The position numbers and the translations under genes were made by a program. Positions 1 to 7,287 of a stretch of DNA of 13,429 nt are shown in pieces. The stretch's first letter is position 1. Each line of letters opens with the position of its first letter. The notes beneath the pieces are model-generated. The model saw only the letters and a list, made by a program, of their open reading frames with translations, searched no databases and was not told the origin of the DNA. The stretch is from Oscillospiraceae bacterium. GTDB lineage: Bacteria; Bacillota; Clostridia; Christensenellales; Aristaeellaceae. The stretch is from positions 1 through 13,429 of the forward strand of contig JAISBH010000246.1 of NCBI GenBank assembly GCA_031266295.1, given 5' to 3'.

Positions 1-474
1 GGACAGCCGATGCGGATAACTCTTGGCGACGCGTTCAGGATCGGGCAGCCCAACCTTCGCCAGCATCCGCACGCAGAGGTCGCGCGCATCGTGCTTTGTC
101 AGACTCTGGTGAACCTGCAGCACTTCCTCAATCTGCTGTCCGATGGTGAGGACAGGGTTCAGGCAAGTCATTGGCTCCTGAAAAACCATACTCATGCGAC
201 CGCCACGAAGCCGGTTCATCTCCTTGTACGGCAGACCAACCAACTCGCGCTCTTCAAGGCGGATGCTGCCCTTGACGCTCGCGGCGTCTTTCTCAAGCAA
301 GTCCATCACTGCCAGCGATGTGACGCTCTTACCACAGCCGCTCTCCCCCACCAGGCCGAGCACGTCGCCACTCTTCAATGACAGGCTCACGCCCTGCACG
401 GCGGGGATTCTGCGCCGCCCGACCGCAAACGTCACATGCAGGTTATTAATCTCAAGCAGCGCGCTGTCCGGCAC
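1..474 (-). CDS. Opp/Dpp-type ABC transporter ATP-binding protein (OppD/DppD-like), 5' part only
   Basis: This is the N-terminal 158 codons of a peptide-transporter ATPase that would sit on the inner face of the membrane and power the OppB/OppC-like pair encoded just upstream. The start is GTG at 474-472, chosen because AGGAGG lies 8 nt before it; the protein begins (M)PDSALLEINNLHVTF. The Walker A motif GESGCGKS is at residues 43-50 and the Q-loop region (FQEPMTCLNP) at about 98-107, the OppD/DppD form of this motif. The frame is open to the window edge and stops at YPHRLS, where family members continue with the GG(M/Q)RQR signature, so the signature, Walker B and C-terminal oligopeptide-binding region lie outside. 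A spacing of 104 nt separates it from the permease gene. An OppF-like partner would be expected next but cannot be seen. OppD and DppD cannot be told apart here. Confidence 0.93.
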   Translation of the reverse strand, partial: MPDSALLEINNLHVTFAVGRRRIPAVQGVSLSLKSGDVLGLVGESGCGKSVTSLAVMDLLEKDAASVKGSIRLEERELVGLPYKEMNRLRGGRMSMVFQEPMTCLNPVLTIGQQIEEVLQVHQSLTKHDARDLCVRMLAKVGLPDPERVAKSYPHRLS

Positions 475-534
475 GGTTTACGCCTCCTGTCCGAATGAAT
501 GTCGCAGTGTAAGCGGACGCAGCAGTATGAAAGG

Positions 535-578
535 ATACTTTTATAAAACGCTTTTAAAAAGATGCTTTTAATAAATAC
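535..578 (-). other. AT-rich spacer with short repeats between permease and ATPase genes
   Basis: The 104-nt gap between the OppC-like stop (579) and the OppD-like start (474) contains an A/T-only core in which GCTTTTAA-type words recur (around 550-557 and 564-571). On the transcript TTAAAA and TTTTAA can pair around a 6-nt loop. The stem is too weak to call a terminator. It may simply be a processing or AU-rich translation-enhancing segment ahead of the next ribosome binding site. Confidence 0.3.
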
Positions 579-1502
579 TCATTCCTTGGCCTGGCGTGTG
601 CGCGGATCGAGGGCGTCGCGCATACCGTCGCCGAGGAAGTTCACGCACAGTACGGTCATGAAAACCAGCAGGCCCGGCGGCAGCCACTGCCACCAATAGT
701 GCTGCAGCGCGGTGATGTTCTGCGCTGCGGAGAGCATGTTACCCCACGATGGCTGCGGCGGAGTGACGCCCATACCGAGGAAGGAGAGACCCGCTTCGGT
801 CAAGATCGCCGAGGCCATGCCAAGGGTAGCGTTCACGACGATAGGACTGACGCAGTTGGGCAGCATATGAGAACGGATGATCTCAAGCGGCGTAAGTCCC
901 AGAGCGCGGGCCGCTTCGGTGAACTCGCGGGATCGTAGCGACAGCACCTGAGCGCGAACAATACGGCACACGCCCGTCCAGGAGAGCACGCCGATTATAA
1001 TGACGATGTTGATGGCGCTGCCGCCGAACACCGCAGCCATAGATATGGCGATGACGTAGAACGGAAAGCAGAGTATCATATCGACCAACCGCATGATAAT
1101 CGCGTCAACAGCGCCGCCTATGTAACCCGCAATCGCGCCGAGAGTCACACCGATGGTGACTTGGAGCAGAACGGCTGCTAAGCCGACGCCCAGCGATATC
1201 TGCCCACCGTACAACAGACGGGAGTACACATCACGACCAATGCTGTCCGTGCCAAGGATGAACTTCTCGGTGGGTGGTTTGTCCATTGAGAACATCTCGA
1301 TGGCGTCGCGGTCGTGGGTGGCCAGCACAGGCGCGAGCAACACGGCGATGATCAGCAGCGCCAAGAAGATCATGCCGAACATGGCTAACTTGTTATTGCG
1401 GAGCTTACGCCAGGCAATGCGGCCGGGCGAGTAGACTTCACGCGAGGCTCGAGCCTTGCGGGTTACGGAGGCGCCGCTGATCCCCTGCGTCATGCCGGTC
1501 AT
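579..1502 (-). CDS. Opp/Dpp-type ABC transporter permease, OppC/DppC-like
   Basis: This is a 307-residue inner-membrane permease of the peptide/nickel transporter family, near the usual OppC/DppC length of about 300. It has the hallmark N-terminal layout: a basic cytoplasmic leader (WRKLRNNKLAMFG), one membrane segment (about residues 41-61), then the extracytoplasmic segment containing LGTDSIGRDVYSRLLYG, which is the OppC signature. Further membrane segments follow, and the EAA loop TEAARALGLTPLEIIRSHMLP, which docks on the ATPase. The protein ends GDGMRDALDPR, as family members do. The start at 1502 has a G-run only 2 nt upstream; the in-frame ATG nine bases downstream (1493) has better spacing (11 nt) and may be the real start. 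It is the third gene of the operon, 43 nt after the OppB-like gene. Confidence 0.95.
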   Translation of the reverse strand: MTGMTQGISGASVTRKARASREVYSPGRIAWRKLRNNKLAMFGMIFLALLIIAVLLAPVLATHDRDAIEMFSMDKPPTEKFILGTDSIGRDVYSRLLYGGQISLGVGLAAVLLQVTIGVTLGAIAGYIGGAVDAIIMRLVDMILCFPFYVIAISMAAVFGGSAINIVIIIGVLSWTGVCRIVRAQVLSLRSREFTEAARALGLTPLEIIRSHMLPNCVSPIVVNATLGMASAILTEAGLSFLGMGVTPPQPSWGNMLSAAQNITALQHYWWQWLPPGLLVFMTVLCVNFLGDGMRDALDPRTRQAKE

Positions 1503-1545
1503 GTCCCCCCATTTCAGTGGGTGATACGTTGGTCAGCCTTTTGGA

Positions 1546-2508
1546 CTATGAGTATCGGATGCGCGGGTCGACAATGGCGTAACAGATATCCGCGATAATG
1601 TTTACTAATAGTGTCACCAATGCCAGAACAAGCACTATACCCATTATTAACTGATAATCGCGGTTTAGTACGGCTTGATAGTTCAGCTGACCTATGCCTG
1701 GCCAGACGAACACAGTCTCGGTAAGCAGCGCGCCGGATAGCATACTGGGGATCTGCAGGCTGACCACGGTGATGATGGGGATGAGCGCGTTTTTGAGTAT
1801 GTGGCGAGAGACGAGGCTGCGCCGGGGTACGCCGTTGGAGCGGGCGGTGCGGATATAGTCCTGGCCAAGCACATCGATCACACTGGAACGGGTGTATCGC
1901 ATGAATGACGCAACGTTCAGGAGCGACAGGACGGTCGCGGGCATGACCATATGCCGTGCGACGTCAAGCGCGTACGCCAGGCCGACGTTGTTGGCTCCGG
2001 CGACGACCATGCCCGATATGGGGAGCCATTTAAGGGTCATGCCGAACAGGAGTATCAGCAGCATTCCCATGAAGAACGCTGGAACGGATACGCCAAAGAA
2101 GCAGAATATTGTCATGCCGGCGTCGAGCAACGAATTACGGCGCATCGCGACTGAGATGCCGGCCGGTATGCCAATTAACGTGGATATGATTAGCGAAACG
2201 CCGCCGAGGAGGGCGGTGTTACCTATGCGCGTGCCAATGATATCAAGCACGCGCGATTTATACGCAGTGGAGTAACCGAGATCCCCGTGTATGACGCGAC
2301 CGAGCCACTTCCCATACTGGACAAGGAATGGGTCGTTCAGGCCGTATTGTTCCAGCAGACGCCGCTTATATTCGGCGGTCATAGAGGGGTCGAGCATACC
2401 TGAGAACGGGTCGCCGGGCATAGACATGACGAGCGCAAACACACAGAACGTTATGCCGAAGAAGACGGGCACAGCAACGACCATACGTTTAAGAACATAC
2501 TTAACCAC
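1546..2508 (-). CDS. Opp/Dpp-type ABC transporter permease, OppB/DppB-like
   Basis: This is a 320-residue permease that would pair with the OppC-like protein to form the membrane channel for peptides or a similar solute. The N-terminus MVKYVLKRMVVAVPVFFGITFCVFAL and the following MPGDPF are typical of OppB/DppB, and about six hydrophobic segments are visible. The EAA loop reads IRTARSNGVPRRSLVSRHILKN, and the C-terminus IADICYAIVDPRIRYS matches the family ending. The start is GTG at 2508-2506, preceded by GGAGG with a 7-nt spacer; no ATG near the N-terminus has as good a site. It lies 89 nt after the binding-protein gene, with a GC hairpin in that gap, and 43 nt before the OppC-like gene. Confidence 0.95.
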   Translation of the reverse strand: MVKYVLKRMVVAVPVFFGITFCVFALVMSMPGDPFSGMLDPSMTAEYKRRLLEQYGLNDPFLVQYGKWLGRVIHGDLGYSTAYKSRVLDIIGTRIGNTALLGGVSLIISTLIGIPAGISVAMRRNSLLDAGMTIFCFFGVSVPAFFMGMLLILLFGMTLKWLPISGMVVAGANNVGLAYALDVARHMVMPATVLSLLNVASFMRYTRSSVIDVLGQDYIRTARSNGVPRRSLVSRHILKNALIPIITVVSLQIPSMLSGALLTETVFVWPGIGQLNYQAVLNRDYQLIMGIVLVLALVTLLVNIIADICYAIVDPRIRYS

Positions 2509-2558
2509 GCCAGCGCCTCCCCTGGATAATTAATAAATCCGTTTTATAAATAGGGGGA

Positions 2559-2579
2559 GGGCGGTCGGAAAAACCGCCC
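2559..2579 (-). terminator. Hairpin between binding-protein and OppB-like genes (weak terminator or RNA stabiliser)
   Basis: GGGCGGT (2559-2565) pairs with ACCGCCC (2573-2579) around a 7-nt loop, 18 bases after the stop of the binding-protein gene. On the transcript the stem is followed by CTCCCCCTATTTATAAAA, which is only partly T-rich. A full terminator would isolate the permeases, so this is more likely a leaky terminator or a 3' stabilising stem that keeps binding-protein mRNA in excess. The stem is seen; the role is inferred. Confidence 0.6.
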
Positions 2580-2597
2580 ATCACATCCTAAATAGCG

Positions 2598-4286
2598 TTA
2601 CTCTTCGAAGTGCCACGTCTCCACATTCATGAACTCCCAGAAGTTACCGAAGTCGTAGTTCTTGAGCTTGGGCGTGATCGCGCGGATCTCGTTCGCGCTG
2701 TACAGCCACAAGAACGGGAGGTCGTAGTTGAGTTTCGTGTTGATTTCGTAGAATATCTCCTTGCGTTTAGCGGGATCCATCTCCTGCTGGGAAGCCTCGA
2801 TGAGCGCATCCATGTCGGCGTCTTCGTAGCGCGCCATGTTGAAGTTGCCCTTATCAGCCTCGGAGGAATGGAAGTAGCTGAACACGTCCGGATCGGAGCC
2901 GATCGACAAGCCGATCAGACCCAGCTCGAAGTCAGTGCCCGTGACCATGCGCGGCGAGAGTGAGTTGAAGTCCATCGCCTCAAGCGAGCAATCGATGCCG
3001 GCAATCTTTAGATACTGGGCGATAATCGGTGCGGACTGTTCGCGCACCTTGTTGCCTACCGGGAAGATCAGCGAGACAGCGAACTTCTGCCCGTCCTTAT
3101 CCACAAAACCATCGCCGTCGGTGTCCGTCCATCCGGCCTCGGCCAGCAGCTCCTTGGCCTTGTCCAGATCGTAATCGTACGGATTGAGGATGCCTTCCTC
3201 GCGCTTCGGATACGCCCATGACGAGGCAATCATCGGCGCGTCAAGTACGATACCGTGCCCGTTGAGCAGGTTGTCAACGATAGCCTGACGGTCGATCGCA
3301 TATGCGATGGCTTGACGCACCCGAACGTCGGAGAGTTTCGGGTCGCGCAGGTTGATGTTCATGTACTGATAACCGGCGTCGGCTTTCTCAACGACGATCA
3401 TGCCTGCGTCGGTATATACCTTGAGGCTTTCCTCGCGCACGTCGGAGATCATCGAAACTACGTCCAGATCGCCGGAGAGCAATTCGGCCTGAGCGGTGTC
3501 CTGGTTGACGACTTTATAAATGAAGTGTTCGATCGCGGGCACCTGGCCGAAGTAGTCCTCGTTGCGCACGAATTCGGTGTACTGATCCTGCTCGTACTTG
3601 ACAAACTTGTACGGGCCAGTGCCGACCGGGGCGCCCAATTCGGGACTGGAGCGCCACTGTTCAAACGGGATATTCTCCCAGATATGCTTGGGCGTGATGA
3701 CCGCGCGCGAGTCGGCGAACTTGACCAGCGCCGGCGCGTATGGCTCGCTGTAGATGAATGTAACGGTGTAATCGTCTTCCTTGACGATACCTTCGACGCC
3801 CTCGACAGGGGTAAGCCCTTCCGCCTCGCCATTCATCAGTGCGGTGGTATACTCGTTATACTCGATGGCGCCTTTGATGCTCAGCATCTTATCGCCGTAG
3901 CCGGTGGAGTTTACGCGCGCGTCGCACATGGCGGTGTAATTGAACACGACGTCGTCCGCGGTGAACGGCACGCCGTCATGCCACTTGACGTCCTTGCGCA
4001 GGTAGAACGTCAGCGACAACCCGTCCTCTGACACGTTCCAGCTCTCCGCCAGTTGTGGTATGAACGAGATCTCCTCGCTGGATTCATCCTGGATGACCAG
4101 CGGGCTGTAGGTAAGCATCAGTATGTACGCGTCGTACATATCGGTGTAAATCGCCGGATGGAACCAGCCTTTCGGCGCGCTGTACACGCCCCAGCGGAGC
4201 GTGTCGCCCAGCGCCAGCGCGCTGACAGAGATGCCGAGCGTCAGCATAAGTATCAGAAAAAACGCGATGACCCGTTTGCCGTTCAT
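2598..4286 (-). CDS. Family 5 extracellular solute-binding protein (OppA/DppA-like) with non-lipoprotein signal peptide
   Basis: The predicted 562-residue protein captures a peptide or similar ligand for the OppBCD-like transporter encoded after it. The N-terminus MNGKRVIAFFLILMLTLG followed by ISVSALALGD is a standard signal peptide with an ALA-type signal peptidase I site and no lipobox cysteine. The family 5 signature is clear at about residues 80-115 (LAESWNVSEDGLSLTFYLRK, then VKWHDG and PFTADDVVF), and GTGPYKF and DVRVRQAIAYAID are further conserved blocks. A DTDGDGF-VDKDG stretch near residue 390 looks like a calcium-loop insertion common in this family. Of two adjacent ATGs (4289 and 4286) the second is chosen because AGGAGG then sits 7 nt away rather than 4; a GTG further up at 4316 would place that site inside the gene. 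It is the first gene of the operon, behind the promoter at 4363-4390. The ligand cannot be read from sequence. Confidence 0.94.
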   Translation of the reverse strand: MNGKRVIAFFLILMLTLGISVSALALGDTLRWGVYSAPKGWFHPAIYTDMYDAYILMLTYSPLVIQDESSEEISFIPQLAESWNVSEDGLSLTFYLRKDVKWHDGVPFTADDVVFNYTAMCDARVNSTGYGDKMLSIKGAIEYNEYTTALMNGEAEGLTPVEGVEGIVKEDDYTVTFIYSEPYAPALVKFADSRAVITPKHIWENIPFEQWRSSPELGAPVGTGPYKFVKYEQDQYTEFVRNEDYFGQVPAIEHFIYKVVNQDTAQAELLSGDLDVVSMISDVREESLKVYTDAGMIVVEKADAGYQYMNINLRDPKLSDVRVRQAIAYAIDRQAIVDNLLNGHGIVLDAPMIASSWAYPKREEGILNPYDYDLDKAKELLAEAGWTDTDGDGFVDKDGQKFAVSLIFPVGNKVREQSAPIIAQYLKIAGIDCSLEAMDFNSLSPRMVTGTDFELGLIGLSIGSDPDVFSYFHSSEADKGNFNMARYEDADMDALIEASQQEMDPAKRKEIFYEINTKLNYDLPFLWLYSANEIRAITPKLKNYDFGNFWEFMNVETWHFEE

Positions 4287-4362
4287 CATGCCGCCTCCTA
4301 TTTCGATGTTGTTCACGCTACGATAGCTCGCCTTGTCGAATGCGTGTACAAGCTATAATGCG

Positions 4363-4390
4363 ATTTTACCATAATTCACGTAGGTGTCAA
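4363..4390 (-). promoter_or_regulatory. Sigma-70/SigA-type promoter of the Opp-like operon
   Basis: Reading the minus strand, TTGACA (4390-4385) and TAAAAT (4368-4363) are separated by 16 nt. Transcription would start near 4356, leaving a leader of about 70 nt before the binding-protein ATG. The position between the preceding operon's hairpin (4451-4527) and the gene fits an operon promoter. Confidence 0.7.
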
Positions 4391-4450
4391 GAGGAATTTG
4401 CATGACGGCAAGAGAAAAATGCAGAAAATGAGTTCTCAGCGCAAATATTG

Positions 4451-4527
4451 GGGTCTGTTCGAGAAAGACCGCAGTGGGGATCGGGGCGGATTTTTCGTCC
4501 CCACTGCGTTATTTTCCGAACAGACCC
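4451..4527 (-). terminator. Long nested hairpin at the end of the sugar-acid operon
   Basis: Two perfect 11-bp stems are nested. The outer stem is GGGTCTGTTCG (4451-4461) with CGAACAGACCC (4517-4527). The inner stem is CGCAGTGGGGA (4470-4480) with TCCCCACTGCG (4498-4508). They are separated by symmetric 8-nt internal loops that can partly pair, and the apical loop is 17 nt. The outer arm begins on the last base of the dehydrogenase stop codon. There is no U-tract, so it may act as a Rho-independent-like block, as a 3' stabiliser, or simply be a dispersed palindromic repeat. Its 5' part resembles a segment at 11881-11903. Confidence 0.65.
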
Positions 4528-5366
4528 TAGTCGTAATTGTTTTCCGGGACGACGGGTAGGATCGCGCCGCCATCCATCACCAGGCATGTGCCTGTGATAT
4601 AACCCGCGCCTTCGCCCGCCAGGAACACGCATGCGCGGCCAATCTCCCACGGCTGTGCGAAGCGGCCCAAGGGCATTTTGCGGCGCATGAACTCTTTTTG
4701 GCGTTCCGCCCATTCCGGCTTAGGCTCTCGGACTTGAGTATAACCCGGGGCGATCGACACGACGCGGATGCCGTGAGGCGCCAACTCGAGCGCGGCGTTC
4801 TGGGTAAATTTATTCAGCGCGGCTTTCGTGGGGGCGTAGACGCTGGCGATGGGCCAACAACCAGTCTGATGGTTGGACGTGATATTAATAATCGTGCCAT
4901 GGACGCCCTTTTCGACCATATGCCTGGCAGCGCGCTGGGCGCAGAAGAACGAGCCGCGCCAGTCGGTATTTGTCACTTGCTCGAATAATTCGGGCGTTGT
5001 TTCCAGGAACGGGGCAAACCGGGTGATGCCGGCGTTATTGACCAGCACATCCAGGTGATCGTAAGCGTCGAAGAAGGCGTCGAACATGCGGTCGACGTCG
5101 GCCAATACGCTGATGTCGCCTTGGATCACGACCGCGCGCGCACCTTCCGCCTCAACCCGCGCGCTCACGGCCTGTGCTTCTTCCTGAGAGTGGTTGTAAT
5201 TGAGCGCCAGGTCGTACCCGGCTTTCGCAAATTCGACGGCGATTCCGGCGCCGATGCCCCGACTCGCGCCTGTAACGAAGGCGATCGGGCGGGGGTTGGC
5301 CGTCGGCGCGCCGCCATGCGCGGAAGCGTCCTCCATACAAGGGTTGTTCATAAAAGCATCTTGCAT
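4527..5366 (-). CDS. Short-chain dehydrogenase/reductase, classical SDR type
   Basis: The 279-residue protein is an NAD(P)-dependent oxidoreductase of the classical SDR family, probably cytosolic. The cofactor motif TGASRGIG is at residues 32-39, NNAG at 110-113, the catalytic Ser164 in NITS, and Tyr177/Lys181 in YAPTK. The C-terminal part has the usual IAPGY and the conserved FLAGEGAGYITGTCLVMDGG. The start chosen is ATG at 5366, 10 nt after the dehydratase stop, with a GAGAAG site 6 nt upstream. This leaves a roughly 25-residue extension before the first beta strand, so an ATG at 5351 or 5333 is also possible. As last gene of the sugar-acid operon it likely oxidises or reduces a sugar, lactone or sugar acid upstream of the dehydratase; gluconate 5-dehydrogenase- and glucose-dehydrogenase-like SDRs are alternatives. 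Substrate and cofactor preference are not readable with confidence. Confidence 0.93.
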   Translation of the reverse strand: MQDAFMNNPCMEDASAHGGAPTANPRPIAFVTGASRGIGAGIAVEFAKAGYDLALNYNHSQEEAQAVSARVEAEGARAVVIQGDISVLADVDRMFDAFFDAYDHLDVLVNNAGITRFAPFLETTPELFEQVTNTDWRGSFFCAQRAARHMVEKGVHGTIINITSNHQTGCWPIASVYAPTKAALNKFTQNAALELAPHGIRVVSIAPGYTQVREPKPEWAERQKEFMRRKMPLGRFAQPWEIGRACVFLAGEGAGYITGTCLVMDGGAILPVVPENNYD

Positions 5367-5376
5367 AAAGATCTTC

Positions 5377-6495
5377 TCACCATTCCGTAAAAGATCCGTC
5401 GTCGTTGTAGAGGCGGGGGCTGTCCCAGTCGCCTGGGTAGGCCATCTCGCGTATGTAATCCTCATCCACCTCGACGCCCAGACCAGGCCCTTCCGGCAGG
5501 TCGAGGTGCCCGTCGCGAATGACGAACGGGTTTTTGAGGTAGCCCTCGCCTAGCGAGGATTGCTCCTGGCACAGGTAGTTGGGTATGGAACCGGCGACTT
5601 GGAGTCCGGCCGCGAGTGAGATGGGCCCTAGAGGGTTATGAGGCGCGACTTGGGCGTAATACATCTCCGCCAGAGCGGCGATTTTGCGCACCTCGGTAAT
5701 GCCGCCCGCGTGGCATAAGTCGGGCTGGACGATGACGGCGGCTTGCTTTTCCAGCACTTCGCGGAAACCCCAGCGGGTGAACAAACGCTCGCCCGTGGCA
5801 ATGGGGATGCATGTGGACCGCGCGACGGTGACCAGCGCGTCCACGTTCTCGCACTGAACCGGTTCCTCGACGAAATAGAGCCGGAACTGCTCCAGCTCAC
5901 GCAGCAGACGGATAGACATGGCGGGGGTGAACCGGCCATGGAAATCGACCGCAAGATCGACGTGGCGGGGAAGGGCTTCGCGCAGGCGGCCTATTTTTTC
6001 GATGGCCTTGTCCATGAATTCCAACGTATCCAATGGGCGAACCGGCCCGTCCGTCGGGCCTGTCTTGAAGAGGGTGAAGCCCTTCTCGACGGCTTGTTTG
6101 GCGTTTTCAACCAGTTCGTCCAGCGTGCGGCCGTGGAGATGCGCGTAGGTGCGGGCGCGCTTGCGCGTGGGCCCGCCCAACAGGACGTAGGCGGGTACGC
6201 CGAAATATTTCCCCTTGATGTCCCACAGCGCTTGGTCGATGCCCGATATCGCGCTGACGAGCACCGGCCCGCCTCGGTAGAACGTGCCGCGGTAGAATTC
6301 CGTCCACAACCGTTCGTTCTCAAGGGGATTCTGGCCGATCAGGACGGGTTCCAGTTCCTTGACCGCCATCGCGACGGTGCGGGCGCGCCCTTCAACGATG
6401 GGTTCACCCCAGCCGACAAGCCCGTCGTCCGTGGTGATCTTTAGGAAATGCCAGCGTGGTTTGACGAAGAATGACTCCACCTTTGCGATTTTCAT
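5377..6495 (-). CDS. dgoD: D-galactonate dehydratase (enolase superfamily, DgoD-like)
   Basis: The 372-residue protein belongs to the mandelate racemase/galactonate dehydratase branch of the enolase superfamily and should remove water from D-galactonate to give 2-dehydro-3-deoxy-D-galactonate, using Mg2+. The residues known for E. coli DgoD line up with an offset of one: metal ligands D184 (in VDFHGR), E210 (VEEPV) and E236 (GERLF), catalytic His186, His286 (APHNPLGP) and Glu311 (QEQS). The N-terminal capping domain shows GWGEPIVEGRARTV and FYRGGPVL, and SAISGIDQALWDIKGK follows, all very close to E. coli DgoD, as is the -EW C-terminus. The start is ATG at 6495, overlapping the preceding stop as TGATG with AGGAGG 10 nt upstream; TTG at 6498 with 7-nt spacing is an alternative. 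A related aldonate dehydratase specificity (e.g. another sugar acid) cannot be excluded. The KDGal kinase and aldolase that would complete the pathway are not in the window. Confidence 0.9.
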   Translation of the reverse strand: MKIAKVESFFVKPRWHFLKITTDDGLVGWGEPIVEGRARTVAMAVKELEPVLIGQNPLENERLWTEFYRGTFYRGGPVLVSAISGIDQALWDIKGKYFGVPAYVLLGGPTRKRARTYAHLHGRTLDELVENAKQAVEKGFTLFKTGPTDGPVRPLDTLEFMDKAIEKIGRLREALPRHVDLAVDFHGRFTPAMSIRLLRELEQFRLYFVEEPVQCENVDALVTVARSTCIPIATGERLFTRWGFREVLEKQAAVIVQPDLCHAGGITEVRKIAALAEMYYAQVAPHNPLGPISLAAGLQVAGSIPNYLCQEQSSLGEGYLKNPFVIRDGHLDLPEGPGLGVEVDEDYIREMAYPGDWDSPRLYNDDGSFTEW

Positions 6496-7265
6496 CAATG
6501 CGGTTCCTCCTGCGTTTCCAGTCGATTGACTGTGATGTTCGCCATGTGGGATTCGTCGCGGGTTGATGGAATCCTGCTTGAGGTCTGGATGTTATTATTG
6601 GGTTCGCCTTCCTCGGTTTCATCCGGGGTATAGGCGGAGGCCATAGCGTCATACGCGCAGGCTTCCATCAGGGCTGCCGCCGCCGGGAACAACAGGACTA
6701 GCCCTACGCCTGTCGCGGCGCAAATAATCAACGCCAGTAGCTGCACGCACCAAAACAACGCCGTCCAGCCTGGATTCGACAGCGTCATCAAGAAACCGCG
6801 CGCGGCAAGCATGGTCAGGGGCGAGCGCGGTTCCTCGCTCAGCGCCGAATATCGATAGAGGCCGGACGCGGCGTATGTCATATCGAGTATAAACAGGATC
6901 GCGTAGAACGCGCGCAAGGCCATCGCGACCTCTTCCGCCTGCACCGCGAGCGCGCACCCGCCCGCCATCAGCAGCGCGAGCGCGTCCGACGCGCCCATCA
7001 GCCAGGCCTTGCCGCCGCACGTTCGGAACGCGAAACGGAGGGCGTCCGGGAAGCGGACCTCCTCGCCTCGATCGCGTTTATCCATATAGTGAACGAGCGC
7101 TAAGCGCGCGGGGCCGATCGTGACTACGGGCAGGGCGGCCAGCCAGAAGAGCAGACTGCCCGTGATCAGCGCGTTCGGCTCTTTTCGGATAAAGTGGAAC
7201 CAGCGGCGCACCGCGAATTCGTAGCGTTCCGAGTTCGCGCCGCCTTTGAGCGGATGGTTATTCAT
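6495..7265 (-). CDS. DUF624 (YesL-like) membrane protein
   Basis: This is a 256-residue integral membrane protein. The N-terminal part (RWFHFIRKEPNALITGSLLFW, then LPVVTIGPARLALVHYMDK) is the characteristic beginning of the DUF624/YesL family, which is commonly found next to CUT1 sugar transporters in Bacillota; its biochemical role is unknown. About five hydrophobic segments can be seen (roughly residues 33-55, 90-110, 117-135, 150-175 and 177-200). The last 45 or so residues are hydrophilic and rich in E, T, N and S, longer than I would expect for the family. The start at 7265 has AAGGAG 7 nt upstream. It follows the MalG-like permease by 22 nt, and its stop overlaps the dehydratase start by one base (TGATG), so translation of the two is probably coupled. 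Confidence 0.82.
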   Translation of the reverse strand: MNNHPLKGGANSERYEFAVRRWFHFIRKEPNALITGSLLFWLAALPVVTIGPARLALVHYMDKRDRGEEVRFPDALRFAFRTCGGKAWLMGASDALALLMAGGCALAVQAEEVAMALRAFYAILFILDMTYAASGLYRYSALSEEPRSPLTMLAARGFLMTLSNPGWTALFWCVQLLALIICAATGVGLVLLFPAAAALMEACAYDAMASAYTPDETEEGEPNNNIQTSSRIPSTRDESHMANITVNRLETQEEPH

Positions 7266-7287
7266 TACGGCGCTCCTTGTCCGGCGC

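Noticed and set aside
1493..1545. Separate small gene between the two Opp-like permease genes
   Set aside because: The 43-nt gap only holds the ribosome binding region of the following gene.
3255..4031. Long plus-strand open frame (258 codons) opposite the family 5 binding-protein gene
   Set aside because: It is antisense to a gene with clear family motifs, shows no recognisable domain or ribosome binding site, and is the usual mirror frame in GC-rich sequence.
4387..4713. Minus-strand open frame running through the 4451-4527 hairpin and into the dehydrogenase gene
   Set aside because: It overlaps the conserved C-terminal part of the dehydrogenase in another frame and is Arg/Gly-rich, as shadow frames are.
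5367..5465. Longer N-terminus for the short-chain dehydrogenase
   Set aside because: It would overlap the dehydratase gene by about 90 bases and adds a sequence unlike any SDR; the ATG at 5366 fits the 10-nt gap after the upstream stop.
5743..6444. Plus-strand open frame (233 codons) opposite the galactonate dehydratase gene
   Set aside because: The dehydratase frame carries all catalytic residues; the opposite frame has only composition-driven sequence.
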